The position numbers and the translations under genes are program-made. From assembly GCF_006965445.1 (NCBI RefSeq), contig NZ_CP041356.1, positions 1,550,001-1,614,000 of the forward strand: 64,000 nt of DNA. Direction: 5' to 3'. Shown piece after piece: positions 29,922 to 38,960 of this stretch. Source of the stretch: Lactococcus protaetiae. GTDB taxonomy: Bacteria; Bacillota; Bacilli; Lactobacillales; Streptococcaceae. Position 1 is the stretch's first letter. Every line of letters starts with the position of its first letter. A model generated the notes under the pieces. It did no database searches and was not told the DNA's origin. It saw only the letters and a program-made list of their open reading frames with translations.

Positions 29922-30176
29922 ATGAATAATTATGATAAAAAAATGACAAATCGTTTAAAACGCGCAGATGGACAGCTTCAAGGAGTTCTGCGCATGATGC
30001 AAGAGGAAAAAGATTGTATTGACATAGTCATGCAGCTTACCGCTGTACGTTCTAGCTTAGATAATCTCATTGGGCTTATCGTAGCTGAAAATTTGAAATC
30101 ATGCCTGTTATCAGAAGATATTGAGAAAAAAGAAGATAAAATTGAACAAGCTATCAAAATGATTATAAAAAAATAA
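29922..30176 (+). CDS. cstR: CsoR/CstR-family repressor (persulfide-sensing type)
   Basis: 84 residues, all helical, with the family start NRLKRADGQLQGVLRMMQEEKDCIDIVMQLTAVRSSLDNL. Cys at about 32 and 61 (LKSC) are present. The His that copper-sensing CsoR places four residues before the second Cys is Asn here (AENLKSC), the pattern of persulfide-sensing CstR. It should derepress the operon when the two Cys form a tri- or tetrasulfide bridge. It is the last gene, 2 nt after the reductase. Confidence 0.85.
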   Translation: MNNYDKKMTNRLKRADGQLQGVLRMMQEEKDCIDIVMQLTAVRSSLDNLIGLIVAENLKSCLLSEDIEKKEDKIEQAIKMIIKK

Positions 30177-30464
30177 ATACTTTTGCTCCAGAACTGTAAC
30201 AGAAACATTTTGTGCTCTCTCTTTACAATTTTGTACTTTATTTGTTCTAAAATACCAAGCGGATAAAGCGAAAACTCTAGTAAAATCTTCAATGAATATT
30301 TAGTAATGTTGACTTTTCATGATGAACTATCTATAGTATTGAAAAAAAGAGTATAAAAAGCTATAATATGGTGAAACTTTTAACTTAGTGTCAGAGAGCG
30401 ACTCCTCCACTGATGAAGTCACCACACTAGAAAAATACTTAATAAAATAGCGAGGAGATATAGC

Positions 30465-31088
30465 GTGAAAGAAGTGAGACAGCCGAGGTACCAACAAATT
30501 GCTATCCTAATTGCTGAAAAAATAGTTCATAATGAGCTCAAAGTTGGACAAAAAATATATGCACGTTCGACCTTAGCTACCACCTTTGGTGTATCATCCG
30601 AAACAGCTAGAAAAGCAATCAGTGTATTAGGTGATTTGGGTATCGTTGACTCAATTCATGGAAGTGGAGTTGTCATCGCCTCACGCCAAAAAGCTCAAGA
30701 ATATTTAGCACAATATCAGGAAGTAAAAAGTATTCAGGATTTACAAACAGAGATTTTAAAAAGCGTATCTCGCCAACAAAAAGAATTAGCTAATTTTTCA
30801 TCTATTCTTGATAAACTTGTAGGACAAACAGAACATTTTCAAAAGTCGAATCCAATGACTCCTATCGAATTTGAGCTTGCAGGAGCATCTGAAAAATTAG
30901 GAAAAACGTTGGGTGAGATGAGCCTCTGGCAAAATACAGGTGCGACAGTTATAGCAATTCTCCAAAACGATGAATTAGTGATTTCCCCTGGACCGTATGC
31001 AACAATAAACCAAGGAGATACACTTTATTTTGTTGGGACATCAGATACACTTCAAATTCTTCAAAACTTCTTTTATACCAAGGATTAG
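30465..31088 (+). CDS. busR: BusR: GntR-type repressor with RCK_C domain
   Basis: 207 residues. N-terminal winged helix (YQQIAILIAEKIVHNELKVGQKIYARSTLATTFGVSSETARKAISVLGDLGIVDSIHGSGVVIA), a coiled-coil linker (about 80-125), and a C-terminal RCK_C (TrkA-C) domain (IEFELAGASEKLGKTLGEMSLWQNTGATVIAILQNDELVISPGP...LYFVGT). In lactococci and streptococci BusR binds c-di-AMP through RCK_C and represses busAB. The bus genes lie directly downstream. A hairpin terminator (GCATTGTTTGATTAAACAATGC, 31089-31110) follows. Confidence 0.92.
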   Translation: MKEVRQPRYQQIAILIAEKIVHNELKVGQKIYARSTLATTFGVSSETARKAISVLGDLGIVDSIHGSGVVIASRQKAQEYLAQYQEVKSIQDLQTEILKSVSRQQKELANFSSILDKLVGQTEHFQKSNPMTPIEFELAGASEKLGKTLGEMSLWQNTGATVIAILQNDELVISPGPYATINQGDTLYFVGTSDTLQILQNFFYTKD

Positions 31089-31119
31089 CATTGTTTGATT
31101 AAACAATGCTTTTTCTTTA

Positions 31120-31177
31120 TGTCAAACGGTATGTTTGACAAAGTGACAACTTGCTGATATTATTAAGTGGTCACTTT
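31120..31177 (+). promoter_or_regulatory. bus promoter with BusR operators
   Basis: Two inverted repeats are seen. The first is TGTCAAACGGTATGTTTGACA at 31120-31140. The second is AAAGTGAC (31140-31147) with GTCACTTT (31170-31177), separated by exactly 22 bp, the spacing reported for BusR. The promoter (TTGACA 31135-31140, TATTAT 31158-31163, 17-bp spacing) is embedded in them. Confidence 0.85.
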
Positions 31178-31257
31178 ACGCATATTCAAAAGATAACAGT
31201 AATGGATAAGTGATTATGGTTAGTTGTAGAAATTTTAAAAGAGTAAAGGAGAAAAGT

Positions 31258-32466
31258 TTGCCAGTAAAAGTTAAAATTGAACATCTTACCAAAATATTTG
31301 GTAAGCGTGTGAAAAATGCACTAGCAATGGTTGAACAAGGAGAATCCAAAAATGAAATCTTGAAAAAGACAGGTGCAACTGTCGGTGTCTATGATACAAA
31401 TTTTGAGATTAATGAGGGAGAAATTTTTGTGATTATGGGATTATCAGGATCCGGAAAATCTACCTTATTACGTTTGTTGAACCGTTTGATAGAGCCTACA
31501 AGTGGTAAGATTTATATTGATGGACAAGATGTCGCAACACTCAACAAGGAAGACTTGCTTAAAGTTCGTCGTAAAACAATGAGTATGGTTTTTCAAAATT
31601 TTGGACTGTTTCCTCATCGTACTATTTTGGAGAATACAGAATATGGCTTGGAGGTTCAAAATATACCTAAAGAAGAAAGACGTAAACGAGCGGAAAAAGC
31701 ACTTGAAAATGCAAACTTACTTGATTTCAAAAATCAGTATCCTAATCAATTGTCAGGCGGGATGCAGCAACGTGTAGGATTGGCGCGTGCTCTAGCCAAT
31801 GACCCTGAAATTCTGCTCATGGATGAGGCTTTTTCTGCGCTCGACCCTTTAATTCGTCGAGAAATGCAGGATGAATTATTGGAACTTCAGGCAAAGTTTC
31901 AGAAAACAATCATATTTATCTCCCATGATTTAAATGAAGCTCTTCGAATCGGAGACCGTATTGCGATTATGAAAGATGGGAAGATTATTCAAATCGGTAC
32001 AGGTGAGGAAATCTTGACTCATCCAGCCAATGACTACGTAAAAACCTTCGTAGAAGATGTTGACCGAGCTAAAGTAATAACAGCAGAAAATATTATGATT
32101 CCAGCTTTAACAACGAATGTTGATGTTGATGGGCCAAGTGTCGCGCTTAAAAAGATGAAGACAGAAGAAGTCAGCTCTTTGATGGCTGTTGATAAAAAGC
32201 GCCAATTTCAAGGAGTTGTCACAAGTGAGCAAGCCCTAGCAGCAAGAAAGAATAATCAATCTTTGCGTGAGGTGATGACAACAGAAGTCGGGAAAGTAGG
32301 CAAAGAAACATTAGTCAGTGATATTTTACCAATCATTTATGATTCACCAACACCAGTAGCAGTAGTTGATGAGCAGGGATATTTAAAAGGGATTCTGATT
32401 CGAGGAAGTGTATTAGAAGCTTTAGCAGATACACCGACAGAAACAGAGGAGGAGATTAATGATTGA
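31258..32466 (+). CDS. busAA: Glycine betaine ABC transporter ATP-binding subunit
   Basis: About 402 residues. Walker [18 protein letters not shown], signature [16 protein letters not shown], Walker [13 protein letters not shown], switch His in IFISHD. C-terminal tandem CBS domains (about 265-395) sense ionic strength or c-di-AMP in OpuA-type systems. The TTG at 31258 is preferred since AAAGGAG precedes it; the [16 protein letters not shown] start matches OpuAA. It overlaps the permease gene by 8 nt. Confidence 0.92.
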   Translation: MPVKVKIEHLTKIFGKRVKNALAMVEQGESKNEILKKTGATVGVYDTNFEINEGEIFVIMGLSGSGKSTLLRLLNRLIEPTSGKIYIDGQDVATLNKEDLLKVRRKTMSMVFQNFGLFPHRTILENTEYGLEVQNIPKEERRKRAEKALENANLLDFKNQYPNQLSGGMQQRVGLARALANDPEILLMDEAFSALDPLIRREMQDELLELQAKFQKTIIFISHDLNEALRIGDRIAIMKDGKIIQIGTGEEILTHPANDYVKTFVEDVDRAKVITAENIMIPALTTNVDVDGPSVALKKMKTEEVSSLMAVDKKRQFQGVVTSEQALAARKNNQSLREVMTTEVGKVGKETLVSDILPIIYDSPTPVAVVDEQGYLKGILIRGSVLEALADTPTETEEEIND

Positions 32467-34176
32467 GTTATCAATTGATAAATTACCGTTGGCAGAATGG
32501 GTTTCAACGGCAACAGATTGGATTACAAGCCATTTAGCGACTGGTTTTGATATTATCCAAAAATCTGGAACGACAATAATGAATGGGTGACTGCGGGGTT
32601 AACGGCTGTACCATTTTGGTTGATGATTATTGTTGTCACTCTATTAGCCGTTTTAGTTTCAGGGAAAAAAATCGGTTTTCCTATTTTTACATTTTTAGGT
32701 TTAGTTTTGATTGCTAATCAAGGACTTTGGTTGGATTTGATGAATACCGTAACTTTGGTGTTATTGTCTAGTTTATTATCAATTATTATTGGTGTTCCAT
32801 TGGGATTTGGATGGCGAAGTCAGAGCTTGTTGCTAAAATTGTGCAACCTATTTTAGATTTTATGCAGACTATGCCTGGTTTTGTTTACTTGATTCCAGCA
32901 GTAGCATTCTTTGGAATTGGAGTCGTTCCTGGTGTGTTTGCTTCGGTTATCTTTGCCTTACCTCCAACAGTTCGTATGACCAATTTGGGGATTCGACAAG
33001 TTCCTACAGAGCTGGTGGAAGCTGCAAATTCATTTGGTTCCACACCAAGACAGAAATTATTCAAGCTAGAATTTCCATTAGCCAAAGGGACGATCATGGC
33101 AGGGGTTAATCAAACGATTATGTTAGCATTATCTATGGTTGTGATTGCCTCTATGATTGGCGCACCAGGTTTGGGACGTGGAGTATTATCAGCCGTCCAG
33201 TCAGCAGATATTGGTAAAGGGTTTGTTAATGGTATTGCACTAGTTATTCTTGCTATTATTATTGACCGTTTTACCCAAAAATTAAATGTATCGCCAATTG
33301 AAAAACAGGAAAATGCTAAATTTAGAGTTTGGAAGCGCCGTGTTGCACTGTTATCTCTAGTTGTTCTTATCATTGGGGATTTTCAGGAGTCTCTTTTAAG
33401 AACAAGACGGCTAATAAAAAAGTTGACTTGGTTTACATGAACTGGGATTCAGAGATTGCCTCAATTAATGTTTTGAGTGAGGCGATGAAGCAGCATGGTT
33501 TTCAAGTTAAAACAACGGCGTTGGATAATACAGTGGCTTGGCAGACTGTAGCAAATGGTCAGGCAGATGGGATGGTTTCAGCTTGGTTGCCTAACACTCA
33601 TAAAACACAGTGGAAAAAATTTGGGAAATCTGTTGACTTATTAGGGTCTAACTTGAAAGGGCAAAAGTCGGTCTGGTTGTTCCAAGTTATATGAAAGTCA
33701 ATTCTATTTCTGAATTAACAGATCAAGCAGATAGGACAATTGTTGGAATTGAACCAGGAGCTGGTGAAATGGCTGCGGTCGAAAAAACACTTAAATCATA
33801 TAATAATCTTAAAGATTGGAATTTGGTTCCATCATCTTCTGGAGCAATGACAGTTGCGCTTGGAGAGGCGATTAAACAGCATAAGGATATTATTGTGACA
33901 GGCTGGTCACCACATTGGATGTTTAATAAATATGATTTGAAATATTTATCTGATCCTAAAGGAACGATGGGAACGGAAGAAAATATCAATACTGTAGTAC
34001 GTAAAGGATTAAAGAAAGAAAATCCTGTTGCTTATAAAGTATTAGATAAATTTAATTGGACCCAAAAAGATATGGAAGCTGTAATGCTAGATATTCAAAA
34101 TGGTAAAAGTCCTGAACAAGCAGCGGATGTATGGATAAAGGCGCATCAAAAACAGGTGGATGCGTGGTTCAAATAA
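32459..34176 (+). pseudogene. busAB: Glycine betaine ABC permease/substrate-binding fusion with four frameshifts
   Basis: The sequence codes for OpuABC/BusAB in five consecutive frame pieces. Single-base additions at GGG 32585-32587, TTT 32806-32808, GGGG 33375-33378 and GGG 33659-33661 restore one frame of 1722 nt, i.e. 573 residues. That agrees with the size I recall for lactococcal OpuABC. The permease half has [14 protein letters not shown] and [16 protein letters not shown]...[22 protein letters not shown]; the binding half has [18 protein letters not shown] and VTGWSPHWMF. Four one-base losses in one otherwise conserved gene argue for sequence error rather than decay. Confidence 0.9.
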
Positions 34177-34299
34177 AGTTTATTGACAGTCAATACATTG
34201 AGTTTTAGATTTAAAAATTGTAAACACTTTTTTGTACTTTTCATATTACGAATGATAAAATGATAAGTAGATTAAAGTAAAATAAAAGGAGGGGTGAAA

Positions 34300-34554
34300 A
34301 TGCACTTTATATGGTCATTGATTGTTGGAGCTCTTATTGGTGCGATTGCAGGTGCAATCACGAGTCGAGGGGCGAAAATGGGAATCATTAGCAATATTTT
34401 GGCTGGTCTAATCGGTTCGGCTATAGGTGAAGGACTTCTGGGACATTGGGGACTTCAATTGGCAGGTATGGCTATTTTTCCCTCCATTATTGGCGCAGTA
34501 ATTCTAGTTTTGGTTGTATCAGCCATTTTTGGACGTTCAAATAAAAGGACATAA
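34300..34554 (+). CDS. GlsB/YeaQ/YmgE-family stress membrane protein
   Basis: 84 residues with three hydrophobic helices; Gly-rich IVGALIGAIAGAITSRGAKMGIISNILAGLIGSAIGEGLLG is typical of transglycosylase-associated (GlsB) small membrane proteins linked to general and acid stress. The ATG at 34300 follows AAAGGAGGGG. It is close to a CsbD gene, another stress protein. Confidence 0.85.
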   Translation: MHFIWSLIVGALIGAIAGAITSRGAKMGIISNILAGLIGSAIGEGLLGHWGLQLAGMAIFPSIIGAVILVLVVSAIFGRSNKRT

Positions 34555-34675
34555 TTATGTGAGCTATAATAACTCTCAATTTATGATTTGATAGATAAAG
34601 ATGGAGGTGGATAAAGAATAAAAAAATAGGCACCTAAATAACTTAAAAATCATTAACAACTAAGGAGGAACTTTC

Positions 34676-34915
34676 ATGACATTAAATGATAAACTTGATG
34701 CAGCTAAGGATAAGACAAGTGGAAAAATTAAAGAAGTAGCCGGAAAAGTGACAGGTGATGAAAAATTAGAAGCTAAGGGAAAAGGTGAGGGACTTCTTGG
34801 GAAAGCCAAAGAAGAACTTGGAACACTTAAAGACAAAGCTTCTGAACTCGCTGATGATGTTGCGGAAAAGTTCAATGATGTGGTTGATTCTGTGAAGGAT
34901 AAAAAAGACAAATAG
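34676..34915 (+). CDS. CsbD-family stress protein
   Basis: 79 residues, highly charged, no membrane segment. DKTSGKIKEVAGKVTGDEKLEAKGKGEGLLGKAKEEL is the CsbD repeat signature. Genes of this family are often induced by general stress; function is unclear. A very strong TAAGGAGGAAC site precedes the ATG. Confidence 0.9.
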   Translation: MTLNDKLDAAKDKTSGKIKEVAGKVTGDEKLEAKGKGEGLLGKAKEELGTLKDKASELADDVAEKFNDVVDSVKDKKDK

Positions 34916-34929
34916 TCATTTAATTTTTA

Positions 34930-34975
34930 ATAAATGAGGAGTTGGTAAGGTTTTCTTGCTAACTCTTTTTCTTTT
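34930..34975 (+). terminator. Intrinsic terminator after the CsbD gene
   Basis: GAGTTGGTAAGGTTTTCTTGCTAACTC followed by TTTTTCTTTTT; the stem pairs GAGTT(GG)/(GC)TAACTC. Confidence 0.65.
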
Positions 34976-35033
34976 TGCTTATTTGAGTAAACGCTTTAAT
35001 TTATTTAATTGAGAAAACTTACAAAAATGTAAG

Positions 35034-35164
35034 ATTGGGGCTACGAATTTGCTATTACTTTAAGTTATAATTATGCAAAAGGGACAGCTATGGATGGGAG
35101 AGTGGCTACGGAGATTAGTATCATTCGTCAGTACAATCAGCATCTGAAAGCATTTTGGAGTTAG
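35034..35164 (+). pseudogene. Possible gene-end remnant
   Basis: An open stretch reads DWGYEFAITLSYNYAKG...RQYNQHLKAFWS before a TAG at 35162-35164, with no start or ribosome-binding site. It looks like the C-terminal end of a degraded gene, but the parent family is not recognised. A TATAAT within it may serve as promoter for the deacetylase. Confidence 0.3.
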
Positions 35165-35189
35165 ATTAGTTTAGATTGAAGAGAGTGTT

Positions 35190-36323
35190 ATGAAGAAAGT
35201 AATTGGGATTTTTGTTGTTATTGTACTGATCGGAGCTGGTATTTTTGTTGGATTGAATATCAAACATCAACATGATGTCAAGGTTCACAGAGAAAAAGTT
35301 GCCTTAGCTTATAAAAAATTAAAAAATGAAGCAATAAAGGCTGAAAAAAAAGCAGAACAGACGCTTGCTGACGAGGATATTGCAAGGAGTGAAAAATTAA
35401 TTAATCGCCTAAAAAAATCTGACCGTACTTCACTGACAAAGCAACTGAATCAGGTCAAAGAGATAAGAGAAGATTTGGCAAATGCGCAGTTGCTGGTTGC
35501 AGAGGCGAACAGAAATCAAACAGATCAAACGATTGCTAATGCACAAGAAAAAGTAAATCAACTGACAAGCAAATCTGTCAGTACTGACAGAGCTCAATTA
35601 CAGGCACAAATTAATGCTGACAAAGAGAAATTAGCAAAAGCAAAAGCAGAGGTAGCAGCGAAGGCAAAAGCAGATGCAGATGCGAAAGCAAAGGCTGCAG
35701 CGGAACAACAAAAAACTGCGAAAAGTCCAAAAATGATTGCCCTAACTTTTGATGATGGACCAAACCCAACGACAACTCCTCAGCTTTTACAAACTTTGCA
35801 AAGTTATAATGTTCACGCGACATTTTTTGCACTTGGTCAGCAAGCACAAGCTTATCCATCAATCATTAAGCAAGAAGCTGCTCAAGGAAATGAAGTTGCT
35901 TCACATACTTGGGATCATAAAGATTTGACCACATTGTCACAAAGTGCACAAGTCCAAGAAATTATGTCAGCTCACAATTTAATTAATCAACTCACAGGAC
36001 AAAATGTGACACTTTTCCGCCCACCTTATGGAAGTTATGATGCAACAACGCTTGCCGCAACTCCCCTCACTGCAATAAATTGGTCAGTTGATACAAATGA
36101 TTGGCGCTACAACAGTTCTGCTCCAGTGATTCAAAATGCACTTGCGAACGCTCATGATGGTGCGATTATTTTGATGCACGATATTCATCCTTGGTCTGTT
36201 GCCGCGGTACCGACAATCATCCAGCGGATCAAGGCACAAGGCTATACTTTTGTAACTGTATCTCAATTGCTAGAGGCGCGATATGGAGGCGCTCAGGCAC
36301 AACATGTTTATTTTGGAAAATAA
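35190..36323 (+). CDS. Polysaccharide (peptidoglycan) deacetylase
   Basis: 377 residues. A single N-terminal membrane anchor (about 5-24) is followed by a Lys/Ala/Glu-rich coiled-coil spacer (about 35-170) and a NodB domain (about 180-360). NodB motifs: MT1 TFDDGPNP (Asp-Asp), MT2 SHTWDHKDL (metal His), MT3 RPPYGSYD, MT4 DTNDW, MT5 LMHDIH. It probably removes acetyl groups from GlcNAc in peptidoglycan, which raises lysozyme resistance. A CTGTCAGTACTGACAG palindrome (35575-35590) encodes SVSTD in the spacer. Confidence 0.9.
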   Translation: MKKVIGIFVVIVLIGAGIFVGLNIKHQHDVKVHREKVALAYKKLKNEAIKAEKKAEQTLADEDIARSEKLINRLKKSDRTSLTKQLNQVKEIREDLANAQLLVAEANRNQTDQTIANAQEKVNQLTSKSVSTDRAQLQAQINADKEKLAKAKAEVAAKAKADADAKAKAAAEQQKTAKSPKMIALTFDDGPNPTTTPQLLQTLQSYNVHATFFALGQQAQAYPSIIKQEAAQGNEVASHTWDHKDLTTLSQSAQVQEIMSAHNLINQLTGQNVTLFRPPYGSYDATTLAATPLTAINWSVDTNDWRYNSSAPVIQNALANAHDGAIILMHDIHPWSVAAVPTIIQRIKAQGYTFVTVSQLLEARYGGAQAQHVYFGK

Positions 36324-36342
36324 TGAAAGAGGCTTAATCTTA

Positions 36343-36565
36343 GCAAGCGCGTGCTATCTCCGCCTTTGGGCTACGCGATAAACATTTGTCCGTTTTATCT
36401 AGCCACTAAAGCCTCTGATAAAAAGGCTATCGATGCTCGCTACGTCACTAGGTGCAACAACTAGCATATCCGTTGCTGCTTTAGCGCCAACGGGTATTCT
36501 ACAAAGTGGCTAGTCGCAATCGCAATTCCCCCACTCTTAAAGGTGGCGAGATGAGTAGAATGCAT
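36343..36565 (+). mobile_element. Palindromic element, probably truncated (copy G)
   Basis: It begins AGCAAGCGCGTGCTATCTCCGCC, matching the left end of copy E, and shares ATAAACATTTGTCCGTTTTATCTAG and GATGCTCGCTACG. It ends near CCCCCACTCTTAAAGGTGGCGAG without the usual right-end hairpin and GAAGTC/GAAGTAATC tail. It lies between the deacetylase and ylxM. Confidence 0.6.
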
Positions 36566-36607
36566 CCTATTCATGAGGAGAAGTTGCTTGTATGTTATAA
36601 TGTAAGA

Positions 36608-36943
36608 ATGGAAATCGAAAAAACGAATCGAATGAACACCCTCTTTGAATTTTATGCTACTCTACTGACAGACAAGCAGATGAACTATATTGAGCTTTAT
36701 TACGCAGACGATTATAGCCTTGCTGAGATTGCTGAAGAGTTTGATGTCTCTCGCCAAGCCGTTTATGATAATATCAAGCGAACAGAAAAAGTTTTAGAGG
36801 GGTATGAAGAAAAACTACATTTGTTTAGTAACTATGTTGTCAGAAATCAATTATTAGAGTCGCTGACAGAAAAATACAGTACTGACGAATATCTTGTCAG
36901 TAAACTTCGTGAAATTCAACAAATTGACGAAGAAGAATTTTAA
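36608..36943 (+). CDS. ylxM: YlxM family DNA-binding protein, likely leaderless mRNA
   Basis: 111 residues, [69 protein letters not shown], a sigma-70 region-4-like helix-turn-helix found next to ffh in Firmicutes (YlxM/p13). No ribosome-binding site is present. An extended -10 (TGTTATAAT, TATAAT at 36596-36601) puts the transcript start at about the ATG itself, so it may be read as a leaderless message. ffh is not seen nearby. Confidence 0.85.
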   Translation: MEIEKTNRMNTLFEFYATLLTDKQMNYIELYYADDYSLAEIAEEFDVSRQAVYDNIKRTEKVLEGYEEKLHLFSNYVVRNQLLESLTEKYSTDEYLVSKLREIQQIDEEEF

Positions 36944-37015
36944 TAATAAGCACAGCCTTAGGATAATATAACTCTTTTTAATAAATTCTATTGCTGATAA
37001 AAACTCGAATTTATT

Positions 37016-37053
37016 CTGTCAGTACTGACAGAATGTGGAAAATATGCTATAAT
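37016..37053 (+). promoter_or_regulatory. ssrA promoter with embedded palindrome
   Basis: The palindromic word CTGTCAGTACTGACAG (37016-37031) supplies the -35 hexamer CTGACA (37025-37030). After a 17-bp spacer comes TATAAT (37048-37053), 40 nt before the tmRNA 5' end. Confidence 0.7.
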
Positions 37054-37093
37054 TATGCTCTAAGATTCAGTGATAGCTACTGATTTTTTATAA

Positions 37094-37450
37094 GGGGGCG
37101 TTACGGATTCGACAGGCATTGTCGCGCATGAACTGCAACTGCTGAGGGATCAGGATAATCATCCGCAGATAAATATAACTGCTAAAAATAATACACAAAC
37201 TTACGCAATGGCTGCCTAAAAAACACCATGCGTGCCGAAATTTCATTCACTGATGGTGATACTTTCGGCCTAAACCTTTAGTCAGATACGTTGCTGTGGT
37301 AGCTTGACGCAGCAAAAGAGATTTCAAGCTCCGCAAAATATCGCTGTTTGAGACTGGCTTTGGTATTTTGTTAAATTTGAGAAAGTCCTATAGTTGTAGA
37401 CGTTGATGTAGCAAGGTGTTTGGACAGGGGTTCGACTCCCCTCGCCTCCA
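37094..37450 (+). ncRNA. ssrA: tmRNA
   Basis: The 5' GGGGGCGTTACGGATTCGAC and 3' GGGTTCGACTCCCCTCGCCTCC form the tRNA-Ala-like acceptor, with the CCA not encoded. The tag reading frame at 37191-37229 is GCT AAA AAT AAT ACA CAA ACT TAC GCA ATG GCT GCC TAA: AKNNTQTYAMAA, the tag known from Lactococcus. It frees stalled ribosomes. The 3' end is the attachment site of the prophage that follows. Confidence 0.95.
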
Positions 37451-37506
37451 TAATACAGTTTGTATAGAATCTTATAGACCAAGAAATCGCTCAATAGAGC
37501 GGTTTT
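37436..37506 (+). repeat. attL-like 71-bp direct repeat (tmRNA 3' end)
   Basis: From ACTCCCCTCGCCTCC in the tmRNA through CATAATACAGTTTGTATAG to the terminator AATCGCTCAATAGAGCGGTTTTT. The same sequence with few changes is at 47878-47948. The repeat marks the crossover region of a tmRNA-integrated element and includes the ssrA terminator. Confidence 0.88.
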
Positions 37507-37832
37507 TGTTTTTTTATAATCCGATATGATACGATATAACCTGATAAAAGACAGACCCAAAAGCAGACCCAAAAAATATAAAAAACTAGCATATTTAGCT
37601 AGTTAAAAATCAATGTATGCTGAGAATTTATCGCCAATATTATCTTTGGCAAATTCTGTGATGTGAGTATAAACGTCCATAGTAGTTTTTAAATATGTTT
37701 TTATTTCCAAATTTAATTTTTACTCCATTTCTTGTTAAAATGAGCACAGTAAAACACCACATTTTCTGTGATATTTACTAAATATTTGTACTTAATCCGC
37801 CCTAGCCGTCCAAAGTTTAGGCGGATTTTTTA
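37507..37832. other. Left edge of the prophage, no gene
   Basis: This is where an integrase is expected, but none is visible. Two hairpins are present: AACTAGCATATTTAGCTAGTT near 37584 and AATCCGCCCTAG...TTTAGGCGGATTTTTT near 37795-37833. A similar AT-rich stretch and CGCCC...GGGCGG hairpin recur after the second att copy (about 47960-48100), suggesting two related elements in tandem. Confidence 0.55.
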
Positions 37833-38478
37833 TTATTTATGATTTTCTATAGCTTTCTTAATTTTATCTTGATATAGAGCGATATCGATAGGAGTATCTA
37901 TCTCAAATGTACCAGCATCACGAATTTCTATAAGATTTTTTGTGGCTTTTTGGTAAAATCTAAATACCCATTTTCGATTATTATCATCAATTAAAATTCC
38001 AAAATAACTTTTTGTATCCCGATAATATAAACGAGAAGGGTCTATAAAATCCTTGGATGCTACTTTAAATACTGTAAAGGCTTCAAGTTCTTCAGGAGTA
38101 GTAATAATTCCATCATTAGGAGTGGCATCTGGTAATTCTTCAGATTCAACAATCGCTTTTGTTTCTACACTTGTATTTAATGCTGCTGAAAGTTTTTCAT
38201 TTACTCTTTCAGTAATAAACTGATTGAACCCTTTTTTAATGATTGGAGAAAATTTTTCAAGTGTACTCTTTGTTTTTATTCCATCATATATTTGAGATAC
38301 GAGGTAAGCAATAAAGCTTTCATTTGGTTCGTTTAAGTTATCTGACAAGAATAGTTTTAGATTGTTTAAATATTTTAACTCAGCGGCAGAGGAAGTTATC
38401 TTATCAACATCAAAATTTTCTTTGTGAAATTTTGCTAATTCTAAAAATTGATTATCTTTAATATTAGTAAGGTCAATT
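37833..38478 (-). pseudogene. Type I restriction/PDDEXK-like protein, C-terminal fragment
   Basis: The frame is open from an in-frame stop near 38480 to 37833. It reads LTNIKDNQFLELAKFHKENF... through SDNLNEPNESFIAYLVSQIYDG and FTVFKVASKDFIDPSRLYYRDTKSYFGILIDDNNRKWVFRFY. It resembles the C-terminal half of the widespread HsdR_N_2-type restriction endonuclease-like proteins. The N-terminal nuclease part is missing. A TTG at 38348 could start a shorter product (171 residues). Probably an inactive remnant. Confidence 0.6.
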
Positions 38479-38516
38479 ACCTAGCTTTTAGTGAGATTTA
38501 GGGTTTGCTCGCAAGT

Positions 38517-38951
38517 TCAAAAAACTAATTGTGATTGATTTTCAAAAGCAATTTGTTCCATTTCTTGTGCTGCCACATCGTAGAACTCTTGTACCGATAG
38601 TTTAAATCGAGTTAGAAACCGCTCTGGTGTGTAATAGTTGATATGATAGTCAATCTCTTCTAAGTAATCAATAGCTTTGCAGTGTATCATAAATCTATTT
38701 GCTTTAGCTTCGTTAATGATATGTAACTGACTTGGGCTTAGCTTAGAAAGTGTATGCCCTTTTATTTTATGTCCGCATTCATGTAAGATTACGCATTCAG
38801 TTTCTTCTTCACTTAGACTCAGCCTAACAAATATGATTCCATTCTCCGATTGACACTCTTCAGCGTAAGGAACATAAAAACCCTTGTCGTGTAATTCAGG
38901 AGCCCATATTAAGACTATTCCTGTTTCACGCAAAATATCGTGATAGTCCAT
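38517..38951 (-). CDS. ImmA/IrrE-family metallopeptidase
   Basis: 144 residues. The zinc motif HECGH (H-E-x-x-H) lies in VILHECGHKIKGH with a downstream EAKANRF, as in ImmA proteases that cleave phage repressors on DNA damage. It is encoded 9 nt after the CI-like repressor, the standard CI-ImmA pair of lactococcal prophages, and likely controls the lysogenic switch. Confidence 0.85.
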   Translation of the reverse strand: MDYHDILRETGIVLIWAPELHDKGFYVPYAEECQSENGIIFVRLSLSEEETECVILHECGHKIKGHTLSKLSPSQLHIINEAKANRFMIHCKAIDYLEEIDYHINYYTPERFLTRFKLSVQEFYDVAAQEMEQIAFENQSQLVF

Positions 38952-38960
38952 ATAAACTCC

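Noticed and set aside
30390-30425. GACTCCTCCACTGATGAAGTCACCACAC as another copy of the palindromic element
   Set aside because: It resembles only the right-end tail (CTGATGAAGT) over a few bases; no left end or hairpin accompanies it.
34034-34293. Programmed frameshifting as explanation for the busAB breaks
   Set aside because: Four separate slips, no slippery heptamers or pseudoknots at the sites, and the same G-run losses are found in many unrelated genes.
37324-37572. Minus-strand frame reading GGEGSRTPVQTPCYINV
   Set aside because: It is the antisense of the tmRNA 3' end and att sequence, a well-known false ORF; the tmRNA explains the conservation.
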